Part shown: positions 1 to 7,764 of the stretch, piece after piece
How the letters are laid out: the number at the start of each line of letters is the position of its first letter
Position numbering within the stretch: position 1 is the first letter of the stretch
Origin: Myxococcales bacterium
Lineage (GTDB): Bacteria; Myxococcota_A; Polyangia; Polyangiales; Ga0077539
Reading direction: 5' to 3'
DNA: 64,000 nt
NCBI GenBank assembly: GCA_016793325.1
Contig: JAEUKI010000004.1
Location: forward strand, 62,001 to 126,000
Notes under the pieces: model-generated
Told to the model about the DNA's origin: nothing
Database searches by the model: none
What the model saw: only the letters and a program-made list of their open reading frames with translations
Made by a program: the position numbers and the translations under genes

Positions 1-1274
1 TAGAGCGCAGACGTCGTTCCGTTGACGCAGACGCGGCCCCAGGAGTTTGCCGTCGGAGTCCACGGTCCTGTGCAGCCGTAGCTCGCCATCAACGCGTAGC
101 CGTAGCGAAGCGTGCGAGGCGTCGCGGTCGTTCCAGGAAGCACCACGGAGTTTACCGTCTCGTCGACGCTCTCGTAGCGAAACGGCGCTTGCACACGCCA
201 GTTCGGCGGCATCCCGAAGCGAACTGCGGGAACCGACGCGACCACGGGCTGCGTTGCCATCGTGGTGTCGCGCAGCGCGAGCAGCGCCTGCGCGGCGGAC
301 ATTCGCAGCGTGGGATCCGTCACTGTGTAGTCGAGCGTCCGCGAGTTTTGATTGCGGTCGGGCGCGACGAAGATGAGCGTCCATCCGCCACCATCGGTGT
401 CCATGTCACACGACACCGTGTACGGCGCGAGCGAGCCTGCTCCTGGACCATCGGGGTCGATCGTGTAGCTCCCGCTCGGGAGCGTCGGCGCAGCCACGTG
501 CAGGTCCCGGCAGCTGCGTGGAACGGTGCACATCGACGCCGCGCACACGCGGCCCGGGCAGTTTGTCGCGCACGCGCCGCAGTTGTCGGGGTCGCTCGAG
601 ATGTCCGTCTCGCACCCGTTGCTCGCGACGCCGTCACAATCACTGAACCCGGGCAAGCACGCGATCGTGCATCGCCCGAGCGCGCACGCGCCGGTTGCGT
701 TCGGAGCGCCCGAGCACGTTTGGCCGCACCGCCCGCAGTGGGTTGCGCTCGTGCGCACGTCGACCTCGCAGCCGTTGGACATGTCGCCGTCGCAGCTCGC
801 GAAGCCCGTCACGCACACGGGCGCGCACCGACCCGCCGCGCACACGGCGGTGGCGTTGGCGCCTGCGCTGCAGGTGGCTCCGCAGGCTCCGCAGTGCGAG
901 AGGCTCGTCGAGAGATCGACGCAGACCGACGCGCATCGAGCCTCTCCCGGAGCACACGCGGTGTCGGGCATCGGTGCATCGACGCTCGGGACATCGACGA
1001 TCGAAACATCGGGGCTCGCGACATCCACGAGAGGGACATCGAGGCTCGGGACATCGATGGTTGTGCTGTCGGATTCAACGACGTCGGCATCGGAGCTCGA
1101 CACATCCGCGAGGACATCGGCCGCGTCCCGCGTCGAAGGCGCGTCGCCGAAGCCGCTGTCGCTCGAAGTGGGGGTCGAGCACGCGAGCAGCGCAGCGCAG
1201 AGCGCGAGCGCAGCCAACGCGGCGGACGACGGGCGGGGTGCGACGTCGGCAGAAGTGCGAAGATGTTCGTTCAT
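1..1274 (-). CDS. Cys-rich lipoprotein with fibrinogen-like domain (3' end outside window)
   Basis: The frame opens at the ATG at 1274 behind a good AGGAGG site and stays open to the window edge, so the C-terminus is missing. Residues 1-32 form a lipoprotein signal ending LLAC (Cys32). An Asp/Val/Ser-rich linker with repeated DVP/DVS units follows. Then come three Cys-rich repeats of the form C-x2-CG-x2-C with NGCE(T/V)D, a layout common in myxobacterial surface proteins. From about residue 265 the sequence reads SYTIDPDGPG, then CDMDTDGGGWTLI, which is the N-terminal signature of fibrinogen C-terminal (FReD) domains. Such domains bind glycans or proteins. The role is inferred to be cell-surface adhesion or recognition. 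Confidence in the gene is high; the function is open. Confidence 0.85.
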   Translation of the reverse strand, partial: MNEHLRTSADVAPRPSSAALAALALCAALLACSTPTSSDSGFGDAPSTRDAADVLADVSSSDADVVESDSTTIDVPSLDVPLVDVASPDVSIVDVPSVDAPMPDTACAPGEARCASVCVDLSTSLSHCGACGATCSAGANATAVCAAGRCAPVCVTGFASCDGDMSNGCEVDVRTSATHCGRCGQTCSGAPNATGACALGRCTIACLPGFSDCDGVASNGCETDISSDPDNCGACATNCPGRVCAASMCTVPRSCRDLHVAAPTLPSGSYTIDPDGPGAGSLAPYTVSCDMDTDGGGWTLIFVAPDRNQNSRTLDYTVTDPTLRMSAAQALLALRDTTMATQPVVASVPAVRFGMPPNWRVQAPFRYESVDETVNSVVLPGTTATPRTLRYGYALMASYGCTGPWTPTANSWGRVCVNGTTSAL

Positions 1275-1416
1275 TGGGGCAAAACCTCCTCGAAGCGCAC
1301 CGCAGCGCGTAGGTTCGCGCGGTGTGTTCACTCGATCGAATGAGCCCGCAGACGACCGTTGCTTCCGATCGGGTGCGGCGTTGAGTGAAACGTCGAAGGG
1401 GCCTGCCCGCGTTGCG

Positions 1417-1439
1417 CGTAAGGGCATTACGGCACGTAA
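1417..1439. promoter_or_regulatory. Three alternating CGTAA/TTACG half-sites upstream of the lipoprotein gene
   Basis: CGTAA (1417-1421), TTACG (1427-1431) and CGTAA (1435-1439) form two overlapping palindromes with 5-bp and 3-bp spacers, about 145-165 bp upstream of the minus-strand lipoprotein start. This resembles a regulator binding site. No regulator can be named. The rest of the 300-bp gap (1275-1574) shows nothing else I can support. Confidence 0.3.
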
Positions 1440-1574
1440 ACGAGCATTAATTCTCGCGCGCCCGAGCCGTTGTCGTCGCGGGTGCTTCGAGTCATCGCTG
1501 CGCTGGGCAGCGGGGTCACGCGAGCGCGCTTCGGAGCTGCGCGATCGACTGTTGCAAGCGCTGTCGCGCTGAGG

Positions 1575-2387
1575 TCACCCCGTTCGCACGCCGTCGAACG
1601 CGCTCGGATCTCGAGAGCGTGCATACGCGAGGAACTCGGCGAACCGTCCGCGCGTCGCGTCGTGGCATCGCGCGAGGCGTTCGAGCGGATCGACTGCTGT
1701 GGTGAGCCCGTTGGCGATGGTCTGAACGACATCGATCGCCCGAGGATGCGACCGCTCCATCGGCGGAACGACCATCGAGAATCCCGGTCGAAGCCAACGA
1801 AACTCCCACGCGAGCCAGAACAACTGCCAGTGTACGAGCTCTTCGACAGCGCAGCTCAGCGAGGCGACAGTGTTCGGTGTGTCTACGTGCGCGAAGCACG
1901 CGAGCAGCGTCCGGCGTGGCCCGAGCTCGTGCGCGATCGACGCGCGCCGGGGTCCATCCGCGAGCACGCGCTGCAGGTCGTCGTCGCGGATCGCGTGATC
2001 GAAGGCGCACGAATCGCCGATGAACTTGTCGCGAACGCCGATGGCCCGAAGCATCGTTTGCGTGCGCGATACGATCGCGCATGAATCGAGCGCGTCGCTC
2101 GTCGCGCAGCGCAAGAGCGCTTCGGTCTCGTGGCGGATCACGTCGATCTGCAACGGGCTGATGATCCCCGTTCGCCAGTTGATTCGGAGCCGTTTCGCCG
2201 TGGTTGGCGAGAGGAACCCGAGCGTTCCGAATGCGTCGAGCGTGGCGAAGAGCGCGACGACGTGAAGCACCGCGAGTCGTCGTGCGGGCGACGCGCACGC
2301 GTCCCACGAGGCAACGAGCGGCGCTGCGACGAGCGATTGGAACGCTCCACGGAGTTGCGCGCGGGCCTCGGATTCAGCGTTCGTCAT
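1575..2387 (-). CDS. Uncharacterised 270-aa protein, translationally coupled
   Basis: I do not recognise this protein. The start is set at 2387 because its ATG overlaps the TGA of the upstream gene as ATGA, which implies translational coupling. Longer in-frame starts would read through the neighbour's coding sequence. The protein looks soluble and mostly helical, with a Trp-rich segment near residue 205 (HWQLFWLAWEFRW) and several scattered Cys. No signal peptide or clear membrane segment is visible. It sits last in a small minus-strand cluster (3212 to 1575) with two other unknown genes, so the products may work together. Confidence 0.6.
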   Translation of the reverse strand: MTNAESEARAQLRGAFQSLVAAPLVASWDACASPARRLAVLHVVALFATLDAFGTLGFLSPTTAKRLRINWRTGIISPLQIDVIRHETEALLRCATSDALDSCAIVSRTQTMLRAIGVRDKFIGDSCAFDHAIRDDDLQRVLADGPRRASIAHELGPRRTLLACFAHVDTPNTVASLSCAVEELVHWQLFWLAWEFRWLRPGFSMVVPPMERSHPRAIDVVQTIANGLTTAVDPLERLARCHDATRGRFAEFLAYARSRDPSAFDGVRTG

Positions 2388-2875
2388 CGCTGGTCTCGTG
2401 ATCCCTCTCTCGTTGATTCTGCCGCGATTCCGAGCTTCGCTGCCAGCTCGAAGCGAGCGGTCCATGCACCCGTTCCGAAGAGCGGACACCAGAAGTCGCT
2501 GTACCGATCACCGAACACAGCGACCTCGCTTCCCATGCCGGGGTCGACCATGTCGATGCACACGAAGTGAATCGCGTCGGTCGTCACCGCGAACTTCACG
2601 TGCAATTCGTCGGTGTACCCAGGAAATGCCCGGCGATACCACGCGAGGCGCTCGCTTGCGAACACGTCGAGGCGACGCACCTCGTTGGTGCGCGCCTCGA
2701 TGCGCTGCCAGTACACAACGGGGCACTCCTTCGAGAGTTCGCCTTCGGCCTGCTGAAGCCGTCGAAGCAACGAGAGGTCGCCGACCTCGATCGGAAGCAG
2801 TGTTTGCTCGACGCCAAGCGCTCGAAGCAAATCGAACCACGCGCCTTCATTGGCCGGATACGCGCGGAACGCCAT
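2384..2875 (-). CDS. Uncharacterised 163-aa protein
   Basis: A short protein of no family I recognise. It starts MAFRAYPANEG and contains an aromatic-rich centre (WYRRAFPGY) and a Cys/Trp cluster near the C-terminus (DFWCPLFGTG). No signal peptide or membrane segment is visible. The stop overlaps the start of the next gene by ATGA, and the gene starts 7 bp after the stop of the preceding small lipoprotein-like frame, so the three form one transcription unit. High third-position GC supports coding. Confidence 0.6.
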   Translation of the reverse strand: MAFRAYPANEGAWFDLLRALGVEQTLLPIEVGDLSLLRRLQQAEGELSKECPVVYWQRIEARTNEVRRLDVFASERLAWYRRAFPGYTDELHVKFAVTTDAIHFVCIDMVDPGMGSEVAVFGDRYSDFWCPLFGTGAWTARFELAAKLGIAAESTREGSRDQR

Positions 2876-2882
2876 CGCGAAC

Positions 2883-3212
2883 CTATTCTGCGATCAACTC
2901 GACCGGTGTCGGATGTCGCGCTTGCTCGTCACAAAGAGCGCGGCCATTGCGGTACGGCGCGACTGGAGCGGTGTCGGCCCCATTGTCGTGGTTGCCAACG
3001 ACGAGCAGCGAGATCGGCGTCGGGTCGACCGCGAACACTCGTTGTCGATCGAGCCCGGTCTTCGCGCCGCACCCCGCGCCCGCGAGGCTGAGCAGCCCCG
3101 CCATCGCCGCGATCCCCGCCTGTCGCAGCGCACGAAACGCCGACGGCTTCGCGCCAGAGCGCAGTGAATGGGTCCTCGAATCGACAGCGTGAGTTCGTGC
3201 GCCCCTGATCAT
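2883..3212 (-). CDS. Short lipoprotein-like protein with CGAKTGL motif, possibly truncated
   Basis: About 109 aa if the ATG at 3212 is used; no convincing ribosome site decides the start. Residues 32-48 are hydrophobic and end in GAGC followed by GAKTGLD. As I recall, a CGA(K/R)TGL motif after the lipobox begins many myxobacterial lipoproteins, which usually continue for several hundred residues. Here the frame stops only about 60 residues later. It could be a short family member, or the remnant of a longer gene. It lies 7 bp upstream of the next gene. Confidence 0.4.
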   Translation of the reverse strand: MIRGARTHAVDSRTHSLRSGAKPSAFRALRQAGIAAMAGLLSLAGAGCGAKTGLDRQRVFAVDPTPISLLVVGNHDNGADTAPVAPYRNGRALCDEQARHPTPVELIAE

Positions 3213-3604
3213 CGAAACCCCAGTGCTCGCGATGATGCCACGGGGGGCGACGCACGCGAGCCGTGTTCGTCGCTGTGCGTTCGCGAACGTGTTCGAGACT
3301 GTCTCGTTTGGGCTCGTGACCCTTCGCGTGGTCTGCTTGCTTCGCGCCGCTGTCCGACAGCCCCATCGACGCCCCCTGCGAACCATTCGTCCTTCGCAGC
3401 GCACGTTCGCCACGGAGCCCCGAACGCCGTCGACTCTCTTTGCGACCAACCCGAACGTCACACTGATCCGTTCACCCATTCGAACCCCCTTCGCGAGGGG
3501 GTACCCAATGGTCCCTTGGCTCGCCGAGCCATCTCGGGCGCCCTCGCGAACATTCGCGCGCTCGACGCAACCTCTCGGACGGCCGATCGATACGGGCGCC
3601 CACG
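3213..3604. other. Divergent intergenic region with one short hairpin
   Basis: This 392-bp stretch separates the minus-strand cluster from the plus-strand gene at 3605. Positions 3484-3502 hold a hairpin (ACCCCC, 7-nt loop, GGGGGT). No gene with normal codon use is visible. It presumably carries promoters for both directions, but I cannot point to convincing -35/-10 pairs. Confidence 0.3.
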
Positions 3605-4387
3605 ATGAACCAGCCCGTGTCTCCCGTTGGGTCGATCCCCGAGGACCTCGCAGAGATGGCTCGACGCCCGGACGAGTGCCTCGAGGCGATCATGCCCGCG
3701 CTGCGAGCGCTAGAAGCGACGACGTTGATCCACTACTTCACGGACTCGATCACGGCTTCGGGGCAGGTGCTCGCGCACATCGAGCGGATCCGGTCGCTCG
3801 ATGGAGCGATGCGAGACGAGCTCCCGCGGTTCGATCGCTCGCTCGTGGCGTCGCTCGGGCCGTACGCGATCGCACTCGCGATGCTCCACGGGCAGACGCA
3901 GGCCAAGCGCGTCGATGGTGGGGGAGGGCGCGAGCGGCTCGCGGCGGCGCGAAAGCTCCGCGCGCGGCTCCACTTGTCTGCGGCGTTTCTCGCGGAGTCG
4001 GGCTCGATCTCGCCGAACGTCCTCGCCCGGATCGCGCGCCTCGGACACGGCTACACAGACACGAGCGAGGCGATCCTCGGCTACATCGAGGCGCACTTCG
4101 CCAAGGACGAAACGCTGTTCGCGCGCTCTCCGTCGACGCGCGAAGAGCTCGACCAGGCCCGCAAAGAGGCCATCGAGCTCGTCACGAAGCGCGTCGATTC
4201 GATGCGACGCGACCCAGGCGACCTCGAGCGCGCGGACCTCGAGCGCCGCGCGTATCACCTGCTCGTCACCACCTACAACAAGGTCCGCTCCGCGGTGCAG
4301 TTTCTCCGCTACGACTTCGACGACGCGGACACGTTTGCTCCTGCGCTCGGACAGCGCGTTCGTTCGGTGCGGCGCGCGTCGCGATAG
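3605..4387 (+). CDS. Uncharacterised helical protein upstream of recA
   Basis: A 260-aa protein without recognised family. It is rich in Ala, Arg, Leu and Glu and appears entirely alpha-helical and soluble. Recurring features are the segment LIHYFTDSITASGQVLAHIE (residues 41-60) and a charged C-terminal half with KEAIELVTKRVDSMRRDPGD. No signal peptide, metal motif or membrane segment is seen. The gene ends 291 bp before recA and probably has its own promoter. Codon use matches the genome. Function unknown. Confidence 0.65.
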   Translation: MNQPVSPVGSIPEDLAEMARRPDECLEAIMPALRALEATTLIHYFTDSITASGQVLAHIERIRSLDGAMRDELPRFDRSLVASLGPYAIALAMLHGQTQAKRVDGGGGRERLAAARKLRARLHLSAAFLAESGSISPNVLARIARLGHGYTDTSEAILGYIEAHFAKDETLFARSPSTREELDQARKEAIELVTKRVDSMRRDPGDLERADLERRAYHLLVTTYNKVRSAVQFLRYDFDDADTFAPALGQRVRSVRRASR

Positions 4388-4446
4388 CGCGGCTGCCGCG
4401 GCGCGAGCGACAGTTCGCTCGGGCGGGGGCCATGCAATCGCGTCGT

Positions 4447-4465
4447 CGAGACATACTCTGTCTCG
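4447..4465. promoter_or_regulatory. Inverted repeat CGAGACA-N5-TGTCTCG upstream of recA
   Basis: Perfect 7-bp arms with a 5-bp spacer lie 214 bp upstream of the recA ATG and just upstream of the best promoter candidate. In many bacteria recA is controlled by LexA or other SOS repressors. This sequence does not match the E. coli LexA box, so its role as a damage-response operator is only an inference. Confidence 0.35.
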
Positions 4466-4506
4466 ATGGAGTCGGTGCAGGGCGGCACGCAGGATCACGA
4501 AGCGCG

Positions 4507-4535
4507 TTCACAATCGCGCGATTTGCACGCTATTT
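4507..4535 (+). promoter_or_regulatory. Candidate recA promoter (TTCACA-17-CTATTT)
   Basis: A -35-like TTCACA (4507-4512) and a -10-like CTATTT (4530-4535) are separated by 17 bp, the best sigma-70-like pair in the gap before recA. It would give a leader of about 135 nt. This is pattern recognition only. Confidence 0.3.
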
Positions 4536-4678
4536 GTGTGCTCGAATCACTCGCTGTGCGGGGGTCGGCGGCTTTACGAACGGCCGTCGATCAGGCACAA
4601 CGGGTAAGTGAGTCGAGGCTGAACGGATGATCCGTATCGGTGGCCTCGGGCACGAGACGAACAGAAGCGAAGGCAGCC

Positions 4679-5851
4679 ATGGACGAACAGAGGAAGAAGG
4701 CACTCGACCTCGCGGTGCTCGGGATCGAGAAGCAATTCGGCAAGGGCGCGGTCATGCGCATGGAGGGAGAGAAGTCCGAGAAGATCGAGCTCGGCGTCGT
4801 TCCGTCTGGATCGCTCTCGCTCGACATCGCGCTCGGCCTCGGCGGCTATCCTCGCGGACGCATCGTCGAGATCTACGGCCCGGAGTCTTCGGGCAAGACC
4901 ACGCTCACCCTTCACGGAATCGCAGAAGCCCAGAAGCTCGGCGGCGTCGCGGCGTTCATCGACGCAGAGCACGCGCTCGACGTGACGTACGCGAAGAAGC
5001 TCGGCGTGAACATGGAGGAGCTCCTCGTCTCGCAGCCGGACAACGGCGAGCAGGCGCTCGAGATCGCGGACATGCTCGTGCGGTCGAACGCCGTCGACAT
5101 CGTGGTGATCGACTCGGTGGCGGCGCTCGTTCCGAAGGCGGAGATCGAGGGCGAGATGGGCGATCAGCTCCCGGGCTTGCAAGCGCGCTTGATGAGCCAA
5201 GCGCTGCGCAAGCTGACGGCGAGTGTTCACAAATCAAATACGCTGCTGGTGTTCATCAACCAGATCCGCATGAAGATCGGCGTGATGTTCGGCAACCCCG
5301 AGACCACGACCGGCGGCAACGCGCTGAAGTTCTACGCGTCGATGCGCATGGACATCCGCCGCACGGGTCAGATCAAGGACGGCGAGAAGGTCATCGGCAA
5401 CCGCACGCGCGTGAAGGTCGTGAAGAACAAGCTCGCCCCGCCGTTTCGCGAGGTCGAGTTCGACATCTTGTACGGCCAGGGAATCTCGCGCACGGGCGAC
5501 GCCCTCGACCTCGGCGCCGAAGCGGGCGCGATCGAGAAGTCCGGCTCGTGGTTCAGCTACAAGGGCGAGCGCATCGGCCAGGGCCGCGAGCAAGCCAAAG
5601 CGTGGCTCGACGAGCACCCCGAGGTGCTCGTGAAGATCGAGAGCGAAGTCCTCGTGAAAAACGGGATGAAGCCCCGCGTCGGAACGCCGAGCGAAAAGCC
5701 CGAGAAGGGCGCGAAGGCCGACAAGGGCGACAAGGCTGACAAGGGCGAGAAGGCCGAGAAGGCCAGCGCCGCCGAGGCCAAGGACAAGGGCGACGAAGCG
5801 CGCGAAGCGGCCCCCAAGAAAGAGCGTGGCGGGGCCAAGGCGCAGGCGTAG
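4679..5851 (+). CDS. recA: RecA recombinase
   Basis: RecA forms ATP-dependent filaments on single-stranded DNA for homologous recombination and triggers SOS repressor cleavage. The start at 4679 gives [10 protein letters not shown], the usual RecA beginning, 7 nt after a GAAGG. Walker A GPESSGKT is at residues 67-74 and Walker [10 protein letters not shown] at 142-150. Loop L1 ([15 protein letters not shown]) and L2 (the GNPETTTGG region at 205-213) are intact. The core ends near residue 335. The last ~55 residues are an unusually long, low-complexity tail of Lys, Glu, Ala, Gly and Asp with repeated [14 protein letters not shown]. The 390-aa total exceeds the ~350 aa of E. coli RecA. The tail probably modulates DNA access, as acidic RecA tails do, but this one is more mixed in charge. 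Confidence 0.97.
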   Translation: MDEQRKKALDLAVLGIEKQFGKGAVMRMEGEKSEKIELGVVPSGSLSLDIALGLGGYPRGRIVEIYGPESSGKTTLTLHGIAEAQKLGGVAAFIDAEHALDVTYAKKLGVNMEELLVSQPDNGEQALEIADMLVRSNAVDIVVIDSVAALVPKAEIEGEMGDQLPGLQARLMSQALRKLTASVHKSNTLLVFINQIRMKIGVMFGNPETTTGGNALKFYASMRMDIRRTGQIKDGEKVIGNRTRVKVVKNKLAPPFREVEFDILYGQGISRTGDALDLGAEAGAIEKSGSWFSYKGERIGQGREQAKAWLDEHPEVLVKIESEVLVKNGMKPRVGTPSEKPEKGAKADKGDKADKGEKAEKASAAEAKDKGDEAREAAPKKERGGAKAQA

Positions 5852-5872
5852 CGACCGGGGAGATCGACGGGG

Positions 5873-5934
5873 GCCGAGAGGGAATCGGGGGCATTGGTGC
5901 GCCGAGAGGGAATTGGGCGCATTGGTGCGCCGAG
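5873..5934. repeat. 28-bp-period partial direct repeats after recA
   Basis: GCCGAGAGGGAAT occurs at 5873 and again at 5901, and a diverged form (GCCGAGATGAAT) at 5929, a constant 28-bp step. Within it, GCATTGGTGCGCCGAG is repeated exactly at 5891-5906 and 5919-5934. The last unit merges into the palindromic element that follows. Confidence 0.6.
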
Positions 5935-6072
5935 ATGAATCTCGGCGCATGAACGCTGCTGCGCAGCGCGCGCCCGCAGAGCCGGTCGCGAAGGAGCGCA
6001 CTCTCGCACCCATCCTCGCGGCTTTGCGCGCGCCGCGGCGCGGCGTTTATGCGCCGAGATTCATCTCGGCGC
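5927..6072. repeat. Palindrome-bounded element; left half is a dispersed repeat
   Basis: A 22-bp palindrome (10-bp arms GCGCCGAGAT/ATCTCGGCGC, 2-bp centre) at 5927-5948 is matched by its reverse complement at 6051-6072. The first 65 nt (5927-5991) recur at 27940-28004 with two mismatches. The interior is GC-rich with GCGCGC-type stems. Both copies lie just downstream of plus-strand genes (recA here, a thiolase gene there). It resembles a REP/MITE-type element or a shared 3'-end structure. Confidence 0.65.
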
Positions 6073-6238
6073 CCAAGCGATTCATCTCAATGCCCAAGCG
6101 ATTCATCTCAATGCCCAAGTGATTCATCCCAGCACCCAAGCGGTTCATCCCAGCACCCAAGCGGTTCATCCCAGCGCCCAAGCGATTCATCCCAGCACCC
6201 AAGCGGTTCAGCCCAGCGCCCAAGTGATTCATCTCAGC
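6071..6238. repeat. Eight-copy 21-bp tandem repeat
   Basis: Eight consecutive 21-bp units (6071, 6092, 6113, 6134, 6155, 6176, 6197, 6218) of the type RCCCAAGYGRTTCATCYCARY are arranged without gaps. The array continues directly from the right palindrome of the preceding element, whose half GATTCATCTCGGC looks like the seed unit. Because 21 is a multiple of three, every frame stays open through it. On the minus strand it would read as MNRLGAG heptads. I see no start signal or codon bias that makes either strand a convincing gene. The remaining spacer to 6371 holds nothing recognised. Confidence 0.85.
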
Positions 6239-6371
6239 GCCTGACACCAGCCCGCGGCGCTGCGCGAGCCAGCGCGCCCCCTTCAACGTTTGCCAGCGGA
6301 ACTCTCGCTCGGCTCGCGAAGACGCCCCTTGTCCTGCGCCCGTGCGCGCGAGAGAACGCGGGTCGCGATCG

Positions 6372-7391
6372 ATGGCTCTCTCTCGTCGGGCGGTCCCCAA
6401 GCAACCCCCCGCGCTCTCTCCCGCTGCTTCGAACACCAAGCTCGCGTCCGCGTCCCTGACGAGCGCTCGCGCGTGCGTCGTCGCGTTGGCCGCGATCGTC
6501 GCGTCGTGCGATCGCACGAACACGACCCACACAATCAACGCGCGCAGCACCGCGGCGCCGTGTCCGGGCTCGATCGCGGCGGTGCTCCCGGCAGACGCGC
6601 GCGATCGGCTCGTGCTGCGCGTGCAGCGGATCTTCGGGCACCCGCGGATGGCGGCGCTCGTTCGCGCGTACGTCGACGACGCGGGCGAGCGGGCGATGAT
6701 GCTCCGGGCCGAGCGCTACGGGTACGACGCGCGCGCGCTCGATCGCGCGGCGATCGCGTGGACTGTTCGCGGAAGCACGCTTTATGTCGGCGCGGGAGCG
6801 TTCGACGGGCGCGCGATCGCAGAGCGCTTGTACGACAGGCTCATCGGTCCGCGGCAGCGCACGTCGGACCCCACGCGGGACGTTCGCGTGACGGGCGAGC
6901 TCGGCGCGGGTCCGGTCGCGCTCTTGGTGCGGCCCGCGTGCGGCGTCGTCGCGTACGTCGAAGGCCGCGAGGGCGCGCTCGTCGATCGCGTGCGTTCTCG
7001 CGCGGCGACCGTGGGCGCGAGCGCGAGTGATCCGGAGCCCGCGGTGTGGTGGAGGACCGTGCGGACGATCGACGAGGGAGTCGTTCCGCAAGGGGCTGCG
7101 TTGATGCGGCACGTGCGGGCGATCGAAGTGCGCGCCGAGCCACGAGAGCGAGGGCTCGAAGTCGAGTTGTGGCTCGAGGGAACGCTGCCCGACGACGCCG
7201 AAGTAACACTGCGGCGCGTGGCGCGAGAGCTGTCCGAGACGCCGCTCGGCGAGCTCTCGGGGGCGATCCAATGGAGCGGCCCGACGAGGCTCGAGATCCA
7301 GCGCGAGCAGGGGCAAGGGGCGCGGATGAAGACGGTGATCCCGTGGGGCGCGCTCGAGGCGCTGGCGAGCGCGCTCGCGGGCCGCGTGTAG
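6372..7391 (+). CDS. Predicted lipoprotein of unknown function
   Basis: A 339-aa protein starting MALSRRAV. A hydrophobic stretch (RACVVALAAIVASC) ends at a Cys near residue 45, a plausible lipobox after an unusually long N-region. The mature part is rich in Arg, Ala and Val with no known motif. A second conserved-looking Cys pair flanks the start of the domain (APCPGS) and the middle (RPACGVV). The C-terminal half alternates beta-like and helical segments. A periplasmic or envelope role is inferred from the signal only. It is monocistronic, between the repeat array and cdnL. Confidence 0.65.
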   Translation: MALSRRAVPKQPPALSPAASNTKLASASLTSARACVVALAAIVASCDRTNTTHTINARSTAAPCPGSIAAVLPADARDRLVLRVQRIFGHPRMAALVRAYVDDAGERAMMLRAERYGYDARALDRAAIAWTVRGSTLYVGAGAFDGRAIAERLYDRLIGPRQRTSDPTRDVRVTGELGAGPVALLVRPACGVVAYVEGREGALVDRVRSRAATVGASASDPEPAVWWRTVRTIDEGVVPQGAALMRHVRAIEVRAEPRERGLEVELWLEGTLPDDAEVTLRRVARELSETPLGELSGAIQWSGPTRLEIQREQGQGARMKTVIPWGALEALASALAGRV

Positions 7392-7467
7392 CGCAGCGTG
7401 ACCTCATGGTCGAACGCGAATTATCAGTGAAAACAGCGACGACATACATGTGCGGCGGACGAGGGTT

Positions 7468-7496
7468 TTGACGCGGCGGGCACCGCGTGATATTCC
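7468..7496 (+). promoter_or_regulatory. Candidate sigma-70-type promoter upstream of cdnL (TTGACG-17-TATTCC)
   Basis: TTGACG (7468-7473) and TATTCC (7491-7496) are separated by exactly 17 bp. A transcript from here would have a leader of about 260 nt before the cdnL ATG at 7765. No other gene with normal codon use is seen in the 373-bp gap, so a long 5' leader or a second, nearer promoter is possible. Confidence 0.4.
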
Positions 7497-7764
7497 GTAG
7501 CCTTGCTGTGGCGAGCTACGTTGCGCGTTTGCCGCGAGCGGAACGAACCGCACCTGACACGATTTCGTGTCGTGCGTTGGTTTCGGTCGATGAACGCGGA
7601 GAGCGCCGCGACGCAGCCGCATGGCTGCTCATGGAGTATTGGGCGTGGCCCAGGAGAGACTCACTGACGGTCGTATTGTCCGAGTGAATCTTCGGGCTGA
7701 TTGTGAAGGATTCGGTCTCGGTGCTCGTCTTGCACGCGCATCGATCATCGGAGGTGATCGCGAG

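Noticed and set aside
6071..6238. CRISPR-like array
   Set aside because: Units are contiguous with no unique spacers and no cas genes are nearby.
6047..6550. Minus-strand frame reading the 21-bp array as MNRLGAG heptads
   Set aside because: It overlaps the start of the plus-strand lipoprotein gene, has no ribosome site, and is kept open only by the 21-bp periodicity.
7487..7687. 66-codon frame between the candidate promoter and cdnL
   Set aside because: Poor codon bias and no family; it more likely is untranslated leader.
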